A DNA stretch of 64,000 bases, taken from Mycobacterium sp. ENV421 (GTDB lineage Bacteria; Actinomycetota; Actinomycetes; Mycobacteriales; Mycobacteriaceae). The notes under the pieces are model-generated. The model was not told the DNA's origin, searched no databases, and saw only the letters and a list, made by a program, of their open reading frames with translations. The DNA lies in contig NZ_PDHO01000007.1 in NCBI RefSeq assembly GCF_002887815.1, positions 62,001 to 126,000 of the forward strand, written 5' to 3'. The position numbers and the translations under genes were made by a program. Shown one piece after another: positions 1 through 8,269 of the stretch (positions within the stretch are counted from its first letter, which is position 1; every line of letters begins with the position of its first letter).

Positions 1-2
1 GC

Positions 3-65
3 GACGAGCACACGCTCGCGGCGGTGTGTGACGCGATCCGGCAACTCATCGAACCTCCGAACTGA
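3..65 (+). CDS. C-terminal fragment of an unidentified protein
   Basis: An open frame enters from the left edge and ends at the TGA at 63-65, giving the last 20 residues (DEHTLAAVCDAIRQLIEPPN). The fragment is too short to assign a family. The hairpin at 81-111 directly after the stop supports this being a real gene end. It is convergent with cspA. Confidence 0.5.
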   Translation, partial: DEHTLAAVCDAIRQLIEPPN

Positions 66-80
66 TCCTGCCAAAAGCGA

Positions 81-111
81 AGGGCTGGTGCGGTTTTGCC
101 GCACCAGCCCT
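81..111. terminator. Bidirectional intrinsic terminator between the edge gene and cspA
   Basis: Perfect 13-bp arms AGGGCTGGTGCGG (81-93) and CCGCACCAGCCCT (99-111) enclose a 5-nt loop TTTTG. It lies between two convergent gene ends (stop at 65 on plus, stop of cspA at 134 on minus). It has a weak T-run on the plus side (TTGCTTG) and an A-rich stretch on the other side (CCAAAAG), so it can serve both directions. Confidence 0.7.
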
Positions 112-133
112 TGCTTGTGGTATGAGGTCCGAG

Positions 134-337
134 TCAGACCGCGGAAACCCGCGTCGCCTGGGGGCCCTTGGGTCCCTGTCCGACCTCGAACTGGACTCGC
201 TGGTTCTCCTCGAGCGACTTGTAGCCGTTGCCCTGGATTTCCGAGTAGTGCACGAACAGATCCTGCTCGCCACTGTCAGGAGCGATGAAGCCGAAGCCCT
301 TTTCGCCGTTGAACCATTTCACAGTTCCCTGTGCCAT
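134..337 (-). CDS. cspA: Cold-shock protein CspA
   Basis: A 67-residue single-domain cold-shock protein, the normal length of the family. It is a cytoplasmic OB-fold nucleic-acid chaperone that melts RNA secondary structure. The two RNA-binding motifs are visible: RNP1 KGFGFI at residues 13-18 and RNP2 LFVHY at 27-31. The start is preceded by the purine-rich GAGAGAAGAAG. It lies 76 nt downstream of an RNA helicase gene on the same strand, so the two may be co-transcribed as a cold or RNA-remodelling pair (inference). Confidence 0.95.
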   Translation of the reverse strand: MAQGTVKWFNGEKGFGFIAPDSGEQDLFVHYSEIQGNGYKSLEENQRVQFEVGQGPKGPQATRVSAV

Positions 338-413
338 CTATTTCTTCTTCTCTCATTCAGATGGATGCCGGAGGCATCCCTTGCTCGCTCCGGCGGGCCC
401 GCCGGAACGAAAT

Positions 414-1796
414 CTAGTTGGTGCCAACCGCTGAGCGCGGCCGACGGGCACGACGGCGGCCGGGCTGGCCCCCACCGTGAGCTTGGTTGCTGCCGGACTG
501 GCCGCCGCGAGACTGGCCGCCGCGAGGCTGGCCCGACTGGCCGCCGCGAGACTGGCCACCACGGCCGCGGCCCGGTGTGGAAGTGCGGCGAGGCGCAGCA
601 GGAGCCGGCGCGGGCGGCGGAGCCTGGTAAGCGGCGACCTCGCCGACCAACGCCTGCACGGGCTCGGAATCTGCCGAAACCTGTTGCGGGGTGGCCTTGA
701 TACCAGCTTTGCGCAGCAGCGCCTGGGTGTCGCGGCGCTGCTCGGGCAGCACCACGGTGACCACGTCGCCGGTGCGTCCCGCTCGCGCGGTACGACCTGA
801 GCGATGCAGGTATGCCTTGTGTTCGGCGGGCGGGTCGATATGGACAACCAGCTCGACGTCGTCGACGTGGACACCGCGCGCAGCGATGTCGGTCGCGACC
901 AGAACCCGGGCCGTCCCGGCGGCAAACGCCGCCAGGTTGCGATCGCGGGCTGGCTGAGAAAGGTTGCCGTGCAGATCAACTGACGGAATACCGGCCTGGG
1001 TGAGCTGCTTGGCCAACTTGCGAGCGTGATGCTTGGTGCGCAAGAACAGGATTCGGCGTCCGGTGCCCGAGGCCAGGGCGTGCACCAAGTCCTTCTTGGC
1101 GTCGACGCCGGCCACGTGGAACACGTGGTGGGTCATCGCGTCGACCGGCGACGTGTCCGAATCGACCGCGTGCGACACCTGGTCGCGCAGGAACCGGGCC
1201 ACCAGCTTGTCGACGCCGTTGTCCAGGGTCGCCGAGAACAGCAGGCGCTGTCCGCCGGCCGGGGTGGCAGCGAGGATTCGGGTGACGCCGGGCAGGAAGC
1301 CCAGGTCGGCCATGTGGTCGGCCTCGTCGATCACGGTGATCTCGACCGCGTCGAGCGTGATCAGGCGCTGGCGCATCAGGTCTTCCAGACGACCCGGGCA
1401 GGCGACCACGATGTCGACGCCGGCCTGCAGTGCCTTGACCTGCTTGTTCTGCGGAACGCCGCCGAAGATGGTGGTGACCCGCAGACCGGAGGCCTCAGCC
1501 AGCGGTTGCAGCGTCGCGGTGATCTGGGTGGCCAGCTCACGGGTCGGCGCCAGGACCAGGCCCGAGGGTCGCGACGACCGTCGGGTGGTGTCAGCCAGCC
1601 GGCTGACCAGCGGAATGGAGAACGCCAGCGTCTTACCGCTGCCGGTCTTGCCCCGACCGAGCACGTCGCGGCCGGCCAGAGTGTCCGGCAGGGTCGAGAC
1701 CTGGATCGGGAAGGGATGGGTGATGCCGCCGTCGGACAGTGCGCGCACCAATGAGGGGCGCACGCCGAGATCGGCGAACGTCAATTCGGGATTCAT
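414..1796 (-). CDS. rhlE: DEAD-box RNA helicase, RhlE-like
   Basis: A 460-residue ATP-dependent RNA helicase. Visible motifs: Q-motif region ending FPIQ (28-32), Walker A GKTGSGKT (49-56), PTRELATQ (84-91), DEAD (157-160), SAT (188-190) and motif VI HRSGRTAR (331-338). The C-terminal tail (about 405-450) is a Gly/Arg/Gln-rich RGG-type extension with repeated RGGQS units, as in RNA-binding helicase tails. The frame stays open upstream to 2276, but the Q-motif domain begins at ATG 1796 (MNPELTFADL), so the longer N-terminus is rejected. cspA follows on the same strand. Likely role: RNA remodelling, ribosome assembly or decay, especially in the cold. Confidence 0.9.
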   Translation of the reverse strand: MNPELTFADLGVRPSLVRALSDGGITHPFPIQVSTLPDTLAGRDVLGRGKTGSGKTLAFSIPLVSRLADTTRRSSRPSGLVLAPTRELATQITATLQPLAEASGLRVTTIFGGVPQNKQVKALQAGVDIVVACPGRLEDLMRQRLITLDAVEITVIDEADHMADLGFLPGVTRILAATPAGGQRLLFSATLDNGVDKLVARFLRDQVSHAVDSDTSPVDAMTHHVFHVAGVDAKKDLVHALASGTGRRILFLRTKHHARKLAKQLTQAGIPSVDLHGNLSQPARDRNLAAFAAGTARVLVATDIAARGVHVDDVELVVHIDPPAEHKAYLHRSGRTARAGRTGDVVTVVLPEQRRDTQALLRKAGIKATPQQVSADSEPVQALVGEVAAYQAPPPAPAPAAPRRTSTPGRGRGGQSRGGQSGQPRGGQSRGGQSGSNQAHGGGQPGRRRARRPRSAVGTN

Positions 1797-2061
1797 GAAG
1801 CCTTTCGGGCATCGATACATGGCGAGATTGCCGGAGGGCAAAATCGATCGCCGCGAGACTGTGTGCTTGGTGGCACTGATCAGCTGAACTCGGCTTCCGC
1901 AGAGCGGTTGAGCCGGTGAAGTGAAGGTGTTCCACGACGTGCTGGCGGCCGTTTCGAGCTGCCAACGTTGTTGCAAGCATATCAGCTTGACGCCGGTATA
2001 TATTCCCGGAGTAGCGGGTATCCCTCGCGTCACCTGGACGCGACCGAAGGGGTCAGCGGTT

Positions 2062-3312
2062 ATGACAGTGTTGCGGACCGGCGACGGACTCGCCGATGTG
2101 GTGGTCACGGCAGTGGCGTCGACCACTGCTCTGGCGCCGGACGCCGAAGAAACCTGGCAGCAATTGCTCGAGGGCGGCAGCGGAATTCGCCAACTCGACA
2201 AGTGGTTCATCCACGAATACGAGTCGCCGGTGCGAATCGGCGGGACGCTGCGCGAAGACTTCGACGAACACCTCAACCGGGTCGAGCTTCGTCGGCTGTC
2301 CTATCTGGGCAAGATGTCGACGGTGGTCGGCCGCAGGCTCTGGGCGGCCGCCGGCTCACCCGATGTTGACACCAGTCGGCTGCTGGTCTCGATCGGTACG
2401 GCCCTGGCGAACACCGAAGAAATCGCGGAGGGCGCCGTCGACTGGCACGCCCGCGGTCTGCGGGCGATGTCACCGCTGGCGGTCCAGATGCACATGCCCA
2501 ACGCGCCTGCCGCCGCGGTGGGGCTGGAACGCAAGGCCAGGGCCGGTGTGATTGCGCCGTTGATGGGCGATGCATCCGGTGCTGGCGCGATCGCGCAGGC
2601 CTGGCGGCACATCGTGTTGGGGGAGGCCGACATCGCGATCTGCGGCGCCGTCGAAACCCAGGTCGAGGCGGTGCCGGTGGCGGCCTTCCATGAGCTGGGC
2701 CTGCTGTCCACCAACAACGACGACCCGGCCGGCGCGTGCCGCCCCTTCGACCGGCACCGCGATGGGATGGTGCTCGGGGAAGGTGCCGCCATGTTGCTGA
2801 TCGAAACCGAGGAGCACGCCAAGGCCCGCGGTGCACCGATCCTGGCTCGGCTCCTGGGTGCCTCGACGAACTCCGATGCCTACGACCTCCTCCAGCCGGA
2901 CCCGACCGGCGAGACGGCGGCTTCCGCCATCGCCCATGCGATCGACCTGGCCGGGCTTCAGCCATCTGACATCGACCATGTCAACGCCCACGCCACCGGA
3001 ACGACGTTCGGCGACCTTGCCGAGGCCCGCGCGATTCGGCACGCCTTCGGCGGCCACATGCCCGCGGTCTACGCGCCCAAGGCGGCGCTCGGCCACTCGC
3101 TGGGCTCAGCGGGTGCGATCGAGGCGGTGCTCACTGTGCAAGCGCTGCGCGACGGTGTCGTGCCGGCCACCCGCAACCTGAAGGACCTCGATCCCGAGAT
3201 CGACCTCGACGTGGTGGTCGACCGGCCGCGCCGGGGCGACTACCGCTATGCCGTCAGCACCACGATGGGCATGGGCGGCTACAACGTGGTCCTGGCGTTC
3301 GGCGCCGCCTGA
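2062..3312 (+). CDS. KasA/KasB-like beta-ketoacyl-ACP synthase homologue with Cys-to-Asp active site
   Basis: A 416-residue thiolase-fold protein resembling mycobacterial KasA/KasB along its length (for example STNNDDPAGACRPFDR and LLIETEEHAKARGA). Those enzymes elongate meromycolate chains in FAS-II. The Lys and both His positions are kept: NAHATGT (His310), Lys340 and LGHSLG (His345). The nucleophile position, ACASG in KasB, reads MGDASG here, with Asp170. The gating GFGG loop near the C-terminus reads GMGG. The start is ATG 2062, matching KasA length; the frame is open back to 1921. It is convergent with a methyltransferase gene whose stop abuts its own. It is unlikely to condense by the usual mechanism; a decarboxylase, a chain-length partner or a decayed enzyme are possible. 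Confidence 0.85.
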   Translation: MTVLRTGDGLADVVVTAVASTTALAPDAEETWQQLLEGGSGIRQLDKWFIHEYESPVRIGGTLREDFDEHLNRVELRRLSYLGKMSTVVGRRLWAAAGSPDVDTSRLLVSIGTALANTEEIAEGAVDWHARGLRAMSPLAVQMHMPNAPAAAVGLERKARAGVIAPLMGDASGAGAIAQAWRHIVLGEADIAICGAVETQVEAVPVAAFHELGLLSTNNDDPAGACRPFDRHRDGMVLGEGAAMLLIETEEHAKARGAPILARLLGASTNSDAYDLLQPDPTGETAASAIAHAIDLAGLQPSDIDHVNAHATGTTFGDLAEARAIRHAFGGHMPAVYAPKAALGHSLGSAGAIEAVLTVQALRDGVVPATRNLKDLDPEIDLDVVVDRPRRGDYRYAVSTTMGMGGYNVVLAFGAA

Positions 3313-4197
3313 TCAGCGTTTGACCAAGGTGAACTGCCCGACCTCGGACACACCCCGGCGGAAGAAGTCCGAGCAGCCGACGAGGTAGCGCATGTAGCGG
3401 TCGTACACCTCGACCGACGTCACCTCAATGGCCCGATCACGGGCGGCTTCCAGCCGCTCCGACCAGATGTCGAGGGTGCGCACGTAGTGCGGCGTCAGGT
3501 ACTGAAGCTCTTCGACCGCGAAGCCGGCCTTCTCCGAGAATTCGACGACGTCCTCGTCGCAGGGCACCGCCCCGCCCGGAAAGATTTCCTTGGAGATGAA
3601 CCGCATGAACTTCAGATCCGACATCACGATCGGGATGCCGAGCTCCGGCCAGCGTTTCAGCGGGTGGCCCATGATCGTCTGCAACACCATTCGACCGTCG
3701 TCGGGCATCACGCGGTGGCAGGTGTCGAAGAACGCGGCGTAGCGATCCTTCGGAAACGCTTCGAACGCTTCGATACTGACGATCCGATCGACCGGCTCGT
3801 CGAACTCTTCCCAGCCGCGCAGCTGAATTTGCCGAGACCGCTTGGTCTCGACAGCATCCAGCACCTCTTGGCCCAATGCGCGTTGATTTCTGCTCAACGT
3901 CAAACCGAGGGTGTTCACGTCGAATCTTTGCGCTGCGCGCTTCATCACCGAACCCCAGCCGCAGCCGACGTCCAGCAAGGTCATTCCGGGCTGCAGGCCC
4001 AACTTGTCCAGCGCCAGATCGATTTTCGCGAGCTGTGCATCTTCGAGTGACGTGTCCTCACGCTCGAAGTACGCGCAGCTGTATGTGCGCGTCGGATCCT
4101 GGAAGAGCGCAAAGAAGTCGTTCGAGAGATCGTAGTGCGCCTGGACATCCTCGTAGGCCGGGCGCAGCTGCGTTGAACCTGAACCACTTTCCGTCAT
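3313..4197 (-). CDS. SAM-dependent mycolic-acid methyltransferase, UmaA-like
   Basis: A 294-residue member of the cyclopropane/mycolic-acid synthase family, which methylates double bonds of ACP-bound meromycolates. Visible: the N-terminal [18 protein letters not shown] (38-45, with the active-site Cys) and SAM motif LLDVGCGWG (74-82). SIEAFEAF and the C-terminal GQFTLVKR recall M. tuberculosis UmaA. Position 173 is Gln (VLQTI), where CmaA1 has His167 of LLHTI, a bicarbonate ligand; MmaA4 also has Gln here. A hydroxylating or altered reaction is possible. The next upstream gene on this strand is another family member, 62 nt away. Exact product unknown. Confidence 0.85.
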   Translation of the reverse strand: MTESGSGSTQLRPAYEDVQAHYDLSNDFFALFQDPTRTYSCAYFEREDTSLEDAQLAKIDLALDKLGLQPGMTLLDVGCGWGSVMKRAAQRFDVNTLGLTLSRNQRALGQEVLDAVETKRSRQIQLRGWEEFDEPVDRIVSIEAFEAFPKDRYAAFFDTCHRVMPDDGRMVLQTIMGHPLKRWPELGIPIVMSDLKFMRFISKEIFPGGAVPCDEDVVEFSEKAGFAVEELQYLTPHYVRTLDIWSERLEAARDRAIEVTSVEVYDRYMRYLVGCSDFFRRGVSEVGQFTLVKR

Positions 4198-4259
4198 CGT
4201 CGGCCGACCCCCTCTTCTTGAGATGTATACGCCGTCACGACGCCAACTATGAAAAAAGG

Positions 4260-5258
4260 CTAACCGATTGCCTTTTCACACGTGAACTGGCATATGTCGG
4301 TGTATCCGTTGCGGAACAGATCCGCGCACCCGGTCAGGTACTTGTCGAAGCGCTCGTAGATCTCTTCTGAGGTGATCGCGACCGCCTCGTCCTTCTTGGC
4401 CTCCAAGTTCGCGGCCCAGGTGTCCAGGGTGCGGGCGTAGTGCGCCTGCAGGTGCTGCTCGCGGGTCACGTTGTAGCCGGCCGTGACTGCGTGCTGACGG
4501 ACCATCGAGGCGAGCGGCAACCGGCCGCCGGGATAGATCTCATCCATGATGAATTTGATGAAGCGCACCCGCGACATCGTCAGCGGGAGCTTCTTGGCTT
4601 TGATCTCCTCGTCCTCCGGAATGATGATCGTGTGTAGCAACATCACGCCGTCGTCGGGCATCCAGCTGAAGGTCTTCTTGAAGTAGTCGTCGTACTTGTT
4701 GAAGCCGAAGTGCTCGAAGGCGCCGATCGAGACGATCCGGTCGACCTTGCCGTCGAACTCCTCCCACGGCTGCAGCCGGACCTCCATGCTGCGGCCGGTG
4801 TCGATGTTCGGGAACCGGTTCTGCTCGATGTGCTTCTTCTGGTTCTCCGACAGCGTGAGGCCGATGACGTTCACGTCGTACTTCTCCACGGCGCGCTGAA
4901 TCGTCGAGCCCCAGCCGCAACCGATGTCCAGCAGCGTCATGCCCGGTTCCAGCCCGAGCTTGCCCAGAGAAAGGTCGACCTTGGCCATCTGGGCTTCTTC
5001 GAGGGACATGTCGTCGCGCTCGAAGTAGGCACAGCTGTACGTCTGGGTGGGGTCCTGCCACAGCTTGAAGAAGTCGTTAGAAATGTCGTAGTGGAACTGC
5101 ACTTCCTTCTTGTCCGACCCGCGGGTCTGGGACGCGGACTTCGACAGCCACTGCGATGAGGGAGACGTTGTACGGGGTGTGTCAGTCACAGGCGTTCCGT
5201 CCTCAGTGCGTGGGTAGGGATCCGACGCGGTGTACCCATTCAGCCTGATCTCAATCAT
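4260..5258 (-). CDS. Mycolic-acid cyclopropane synthase, CmaA2-like
   Basis: A cyclopropane-mycolic-acid synthase family methyltransferase. CmaA2-like traits are [14 protein letters not shown] after the SAM motif LLDIGCGWG and YTDICQFT near the end. The active-site [15 protein letters not shown] and LLHTI (bicarbonate-binding His) are all present, so it looks competent to cyclopropanate or methylate meromycolates. From ATG 5258 it is 332 residues, with about 45 residues ahead of the conserved [13 protein letters not shown] at 5189, 10 nt after GAGGA, would give 309 residues, nearer the family length, and may be the true start. It is followed on the same strand by the UmaA-like gene. Confidence 0.88.
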   Translation of the reverse strand: MIEIRLNGYTASDPYPRTEDGTPVTDTPRTTSPSSQWLSKSASQTRGSDKKEVQFHYDISNDFFKLWQDPTQTYSCAYFERDDMSLEEAQMAKVDLSLGKLGLEPGMTLLDIGCGWGSTIQRAVEKYDVNVIGLTLSENQKKHIEQNRFPNIDTGRSMEVRLQPWEEFDGKVDRIVSIGAFEHFGFNKYDDYFKKTFSWMPDDGVMLLHTIIIPEDEEIKAKKLPLTMSRVRFIKFIMDEIYPGGRLPLASMVRQHAVTAGYNVTREQHLQAHYARTLDTWAANLEAKKDEAVAITSEEIYERFDKYLTGCADLFRNGYTDICQFTCEKAIG

Positions 5259-5275
5259 CGCTCTGCGAGGGCGTT

Positions 5276-5842
5276 TTGCCGACTACCGTGGTCGGCGTGG
5301 CAGAGGCCGACGGTGTCCGCTGGGACGGCAAATATGCGGGCCGGACAGCCGGGCCGCCGCGTCTGCCCGAGGTGTTCGCGCCGTACGCCGACGAGGTCCC
5401 AACCGCGGGCAACGCGCTGGAGCTGGCCTGCGGATTCGGGCAGGCGTCCGTGTGGCTGGCTGAGCGCGGGCTGACGGTTCAGGCTGTGGACGTCTCGGCC
5501 GTGGCGATCGAGCAAGCGCGGGGCCTGGCTAGCGGCCACGGAGTCGGCGACCGCTGCACGTTCTCGGTCGCCGATCTCGACGACGGACTTACCCCGGGGC
5601 CGCCGGCCGCGATGATCCTGTGCCATCGGTTTCGCGATCCGGCCCTGTATTCGCCGATCAGCGACCGACTGGCGGCGGACGGTCTGCTGGCGATCAGTGT
5701 GCTCAGCGAGGTCGGCGCCGAGCCGGGGCCGTTCCGCGCCCGCGCCGGTGAGCTTCGAGAGGCATTCGCCGGATTGCAGCCGTTGGCTGCGGGGGAGGGC
5801 GACGGCCAGGCCTGGCTGCTGGCGCGTCGTCCCCGCCGCTAA
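5276..5842 (+). CDS. Small class I SAM-dependent methyltransferase
   Basis: About 188 residues with a Rossmann-type methyltransferase core: motif [12 protein letters not shown] (near residue 48), an acidic end of strand 2 (VDVS) and a later AVADL-like stretch. It lacks any substrate-specific domain, so the target is unknown. The annotated start is TTG 5276; GTG codons a few residues downstream are alternatives. It is transcribed divergently from the CmaA2-like gene with only 17 nt between the longest frames, and its stop overlaps the NYN gene's stop by 4 nt. Confidence 0.75.
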   Translation: MPTTVVGVAEADGVRWDGKYAGRTAGPPRLPEVFAPYADEVPTAGNALELACGFGQASVWLAERGLTVQAVDVSAVAIEQARGLASGHGVGDRCTFSVADLDDGLTPGPPAAMILCHRFRDPALYSPISDRLAADGLLAISVLSEVGAEPGPFRARAGELREAFAGLQPLAAGEGDGQAWLLARRPRR

Positions 5843-6696
5843 CGCAGTTTGACCATGCGGGTGGTGGAGCTTTCGTCGAGCTCCACGACGTCGGTGCGGG
5901 ACCGCAGAAAGTCACTGAACGACTTGAATCCCAACGACTTCTCCGAGAACGACGGGTCCATCCGCTTCATCTGAGCCTTGACCGCAGAGTTGTGCAGCCA
6001 GTCGGCGTCGTCTTTGCCCAGACCGATCTGCAACGCCCGCTGCAACAGCGCGGTCGCCGCGGTCTGCGGATCGGGCGACTCCTTGTCGTTGTCGGCCGAC
6101 TTCGTGCGCCGGGTTCGCTTCGGTGGCTCCTCGGTCGCCGTCGGCTCGACTTCCGGGACACCGGGCAGCGAGTCGTAGATGACGAAATCGTCGCAGGCCG
6201 CCGCGAGCGCCCGACTCGACGAACCGGCCACGCCGATGCCGACCACATAGCGGCCCAGCCGCTTGCAGCGCTGCGCGAGCGGGATGTAGTCGGAATCGCC
6301 GGCGACGATCACCACGTGCGTGAGGTCGGGCAGCCGGAACATGTCTTCGACGGCGTCGACGGCCAGCCGGATATCGGCGGCGTTCTTTCCGTAGGCCGCG
6401 GCGGGGAACAGCTGCACCAAGTCCACCGCCCGGCCCACCAGCTGCTGTTGGTATTCGGCGTTGACGTCGGCGGACCAGTCGGCATACGCGCGCGTCAAAA
6501 CCACCGTCCCGAACGACGACGCGAAGTCCAGGATCGCCCCCACATCGACACGGGCCCGAGCCAGCTTGGCGGTCTCCAAACCCTTGGCCTTGTCGCGCTG
6601 AAAAGAGTTGCGGCCGTTGACCTGGTCGTAGCGGGAGATGACGATGTTGTCGAAGTCGAGGTACACCGCAACACGTGCAGCGCCGGGTTCGGTCAT
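5839..6696 (-). CDS. NYN-domain (PIN-like) protein with OST-HTH-like C-terminus
   Basis: 285 residues in two parts. The first about 170 residues form a NYN/LabA-type PIN-like nuclease domain: YLDFDNI at 12-18 with conserved acidic residues, ADIRLAVDA, and HVVIVAGDSDY. These Asp residues normally bind a metal for RNA cleavage. A charged linker (TEEPPKRTRRTKSADNDKES) leads to a C-terminal region of about 80 residues (ALLQRALQIG... LGFKSFSDFLRS) resembling an OST-HTH/LOTUS RNA-binding module. Probable cytoplasmic RNase or RNA-binding regulator; substrate unknown. Convergent with the preceding small methyltransferase. Confidence 0.8.
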   Translation of the reverse strand: MTEPGAARVAVYLDFDNIVISRYDQVNGRNSFQRDKAKGLETAKLARARVDVGAILDFASSFGTVVLTRAYADWSADVNAEYQQQLVGRAVDLVQLFPAAAYGKNAADIRLAVDAVEDMFRLPDLTHVVIVAGDSDYIPLAQRCKRLGRYVVGIGVAGSSSRALAAACDDFVIYDSLPGVPEVEPTATEEPPKRTRRTKSADNDKESPDPQTAATALLQRALQIGLGKDDADWLHNSAVKAQMKRMDPSFSEKSLGFKSFSDFLRSRTDVVELDESSTTRMVKLR

Positions 6697-6846
6697 GTGC
6701 TCGAGTCTTGTCCATGTTGTGACGCGGCACGCGCCTTTGCCCGAACGTCAAGCGCTCCCAGTGCGTCTATGCTTGCGGGGCCCGGCTGATTTGGGTATCC
6801 CGCCAACAGTGGCCAACCTCGTGAAATTTCGCATGGAGCAAACAAG

Positions 6847-8103
6847 TTGACCGTGAGTCGTCGTGCCCGTGGAGCCTGCCTCGGCGTGGTTCTGGCGGTG
6901 CTTGCCGTGCTGGGTGGCGTCGTCGTCACCTCCGCGCCGCACTGCCCCGAGCACTGCCGCACTGAGGCCGCCGCCCTCACTCCACAGCCTGCGCCGTCGA
7001 AGGACCCGGCCGCCGTCACCCTCACCCCGGCCGACGGCGCCACCGACGTCGACCCGCTGGGCGGGATCACCGTCGTCGCCAACACCGGCATGCTGACCCA
7101 CGTCACGATGGTCAATGACGCCGACAAGTCGATCCCTGGTGTCGTCACTCCGGACTTCAAGACCTGGAAGCCGACCGTGCCACTGGGCTACGGACGTTCG
7201 TACACCCTCACCGTCGAGGCCCGTGGCCCCGGAGGTGTGCCGTCCACGATGTCGTCGACGTTCCAGACGCTGGTGCCCAGCGATCAGACCCAGGTGTCGT
7301 TCACCGCGGCGGGCTGGCAGCCGATCGACGGTGCCCGGCTGGGGATCGGCACCGTCGTCGTCGCGCACTTCGGCGAGCCCATCAGCAACCGGGCTGCCGC
7401 TGAGCAGCACCTGTCGGTCACCACCAATCCGCCGGTGCGCGGATCCTGGTATTGGATGGACGACCAGACCGCGCATTGGCGCCCCGAAAAGTATTACGCC
7501 CCAGGCACTTCGGTAACGGTGCGGGCCAACATTTACGGGGTGCCGCTCGGCGACGGGCTCTACGGCGAACAGGATTCCACCGCGACCTTCACCATCGGCG
7601 ATGCCCACGTCTCCGTCGCCGACGACACCACCAAGCAGGTCAGCGTGTTCGACAACGGCAAGCTGGTGCGCACCATGCCGACCTCCATGGGTCGCGGCGG
7701 CACCGAGACGATCGCCGGGCAGACCCTGTCGTTCTGGACGCCGCCCGGTGTCTACACCGTGATGGACAAGGCCAACCCGGTGATCATGGACTCGTCCACC
7801 TATGGGCTGCCCATCAACTCGCGGCTGGGCTATCGCGAAACCATCCCGTACGCCACTCGCATCAGCCCGGACGGCATCTACCTGCATCAGCTGAACGCGA
7901 CCGTATGGGCGCAGGGCAACACCGACACCTCGCACGGCTGCCTGAACCTCAGCGGGGAGAACGCCGCCTGGTTCTACGACTTCTCCGTGCCCGGAGACGT
8001 GGTGGAAGTGAAGAACACCGGTGGGCCGCCCCTGCAGCTGACGCAGAACGGCGACTGGACAGTGCCATGGAGCGAGTGGGTCAAAGGCAGCGCACTGCAC
8101 TGA
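6847..8103 (+). CDS. L,D-transpeptidase, LdtMt2-type (first of tandem pair)
   Basis: 418 residues from TTG 6847. It has an N-terminal hydrophobic signal or anchor (about 11-30), two Ig-like domains (about 55-250) and a C-terminal YkuD catalytic domain with the hallmark SHGCLNLS (His363, nucleophile Cys365) and the upstream YLHQL His. Such enzymes make 3-3 (DAP-DAP) crosslinks in mycobacterial peptidoglycan outside the membrane and are the targets of carbapenems. The Ig-like part matches the LdtMt2 pattern (TMVNDADKSIPG; TTNPPVRGSWYW). A near-identical paralogue follows 166 nt downstream. No lipobox is evident, so it is probably a membrane-anchored or secreted protein. Confidence 0.92.
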   Translation: MTVSRRARGACLGVVLAVLAVLGGVVVTSAPHCPEHCRTEAAALTPQPAPSKDPAAVTLTPADGATDVDPLGGITVVANTGMLTHVTMVNDADKSIPGVVTPDFKTWKPTVPLGYGRSYTLTVEARGPGGVPSTMSSTFQTLVPSDQTQVSFTAAGWQPIDGARLGIGTVVVAHFGEPISNRAAAEQHLSVTTNPPVRGSWYWMDDQTAHWRPEKYYAPGTSVTVRANIYGVPLGDGLYGEQDSTATFTIGDAHVSVADDTTKQVSVFDNGKLVRTMPTSMGRGGTETIAGQTLSFWTPPGVYTVMDKANPVIMDSSTYGLPINSRLGYRETIPYATRISPDGIYLHQLNATVWAQGNTDTSHGCLNLSGENAAWFYDFSVPGDVVEVKNTGGPPLQLTQNGDWTVPWSEWVKGSALH

Positions 8104-8214
8104 GTTGGTATCGGGAGAATTAAATTTCGCTAATGAATGGATGTTTGCTGCAGGTGGTCGCCGAGTCGGCGTTCTTCGGATGACGATCCGGGCCTGCGGA
8201 CGTCTATGATCTCA

Positions 8215-8232
8215 GGCGTCAAAGGTGACGCC
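8215..8232. promoter_or_regulatory. Short inverted repeat between the two L,D-transpeptidase genes
   Basis: Arms GGCGTCA (8215-8221) and TGACGCC (8226-8232) are separated by 4 nt. They lie 38 nt upstream of the second transpeptidase start. No T-run follows, so this looks more like an operator or a leader hairpin than a terminator. Weak evidence. Confidence 0.25.
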
Positions 8233-8269
8233 GGCAACTCATCGTCGACCTGTTCTGGAGTGATTTTCG

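Noticed and set aside
1797..2276. N-terminal extension of the RhlE-like helicase
   Set aside because: The helicase Q-motif region starts just after ATG 1796; the extension overlaps the ketosynthase-like gene on the other strand and shows no conserved content.
6748..8100. 450-codon minus-strand frame opposite the first L,D-transpeptidase
   Set aside because: No domain, and the plus strand holds a complete YkuD enzyme.
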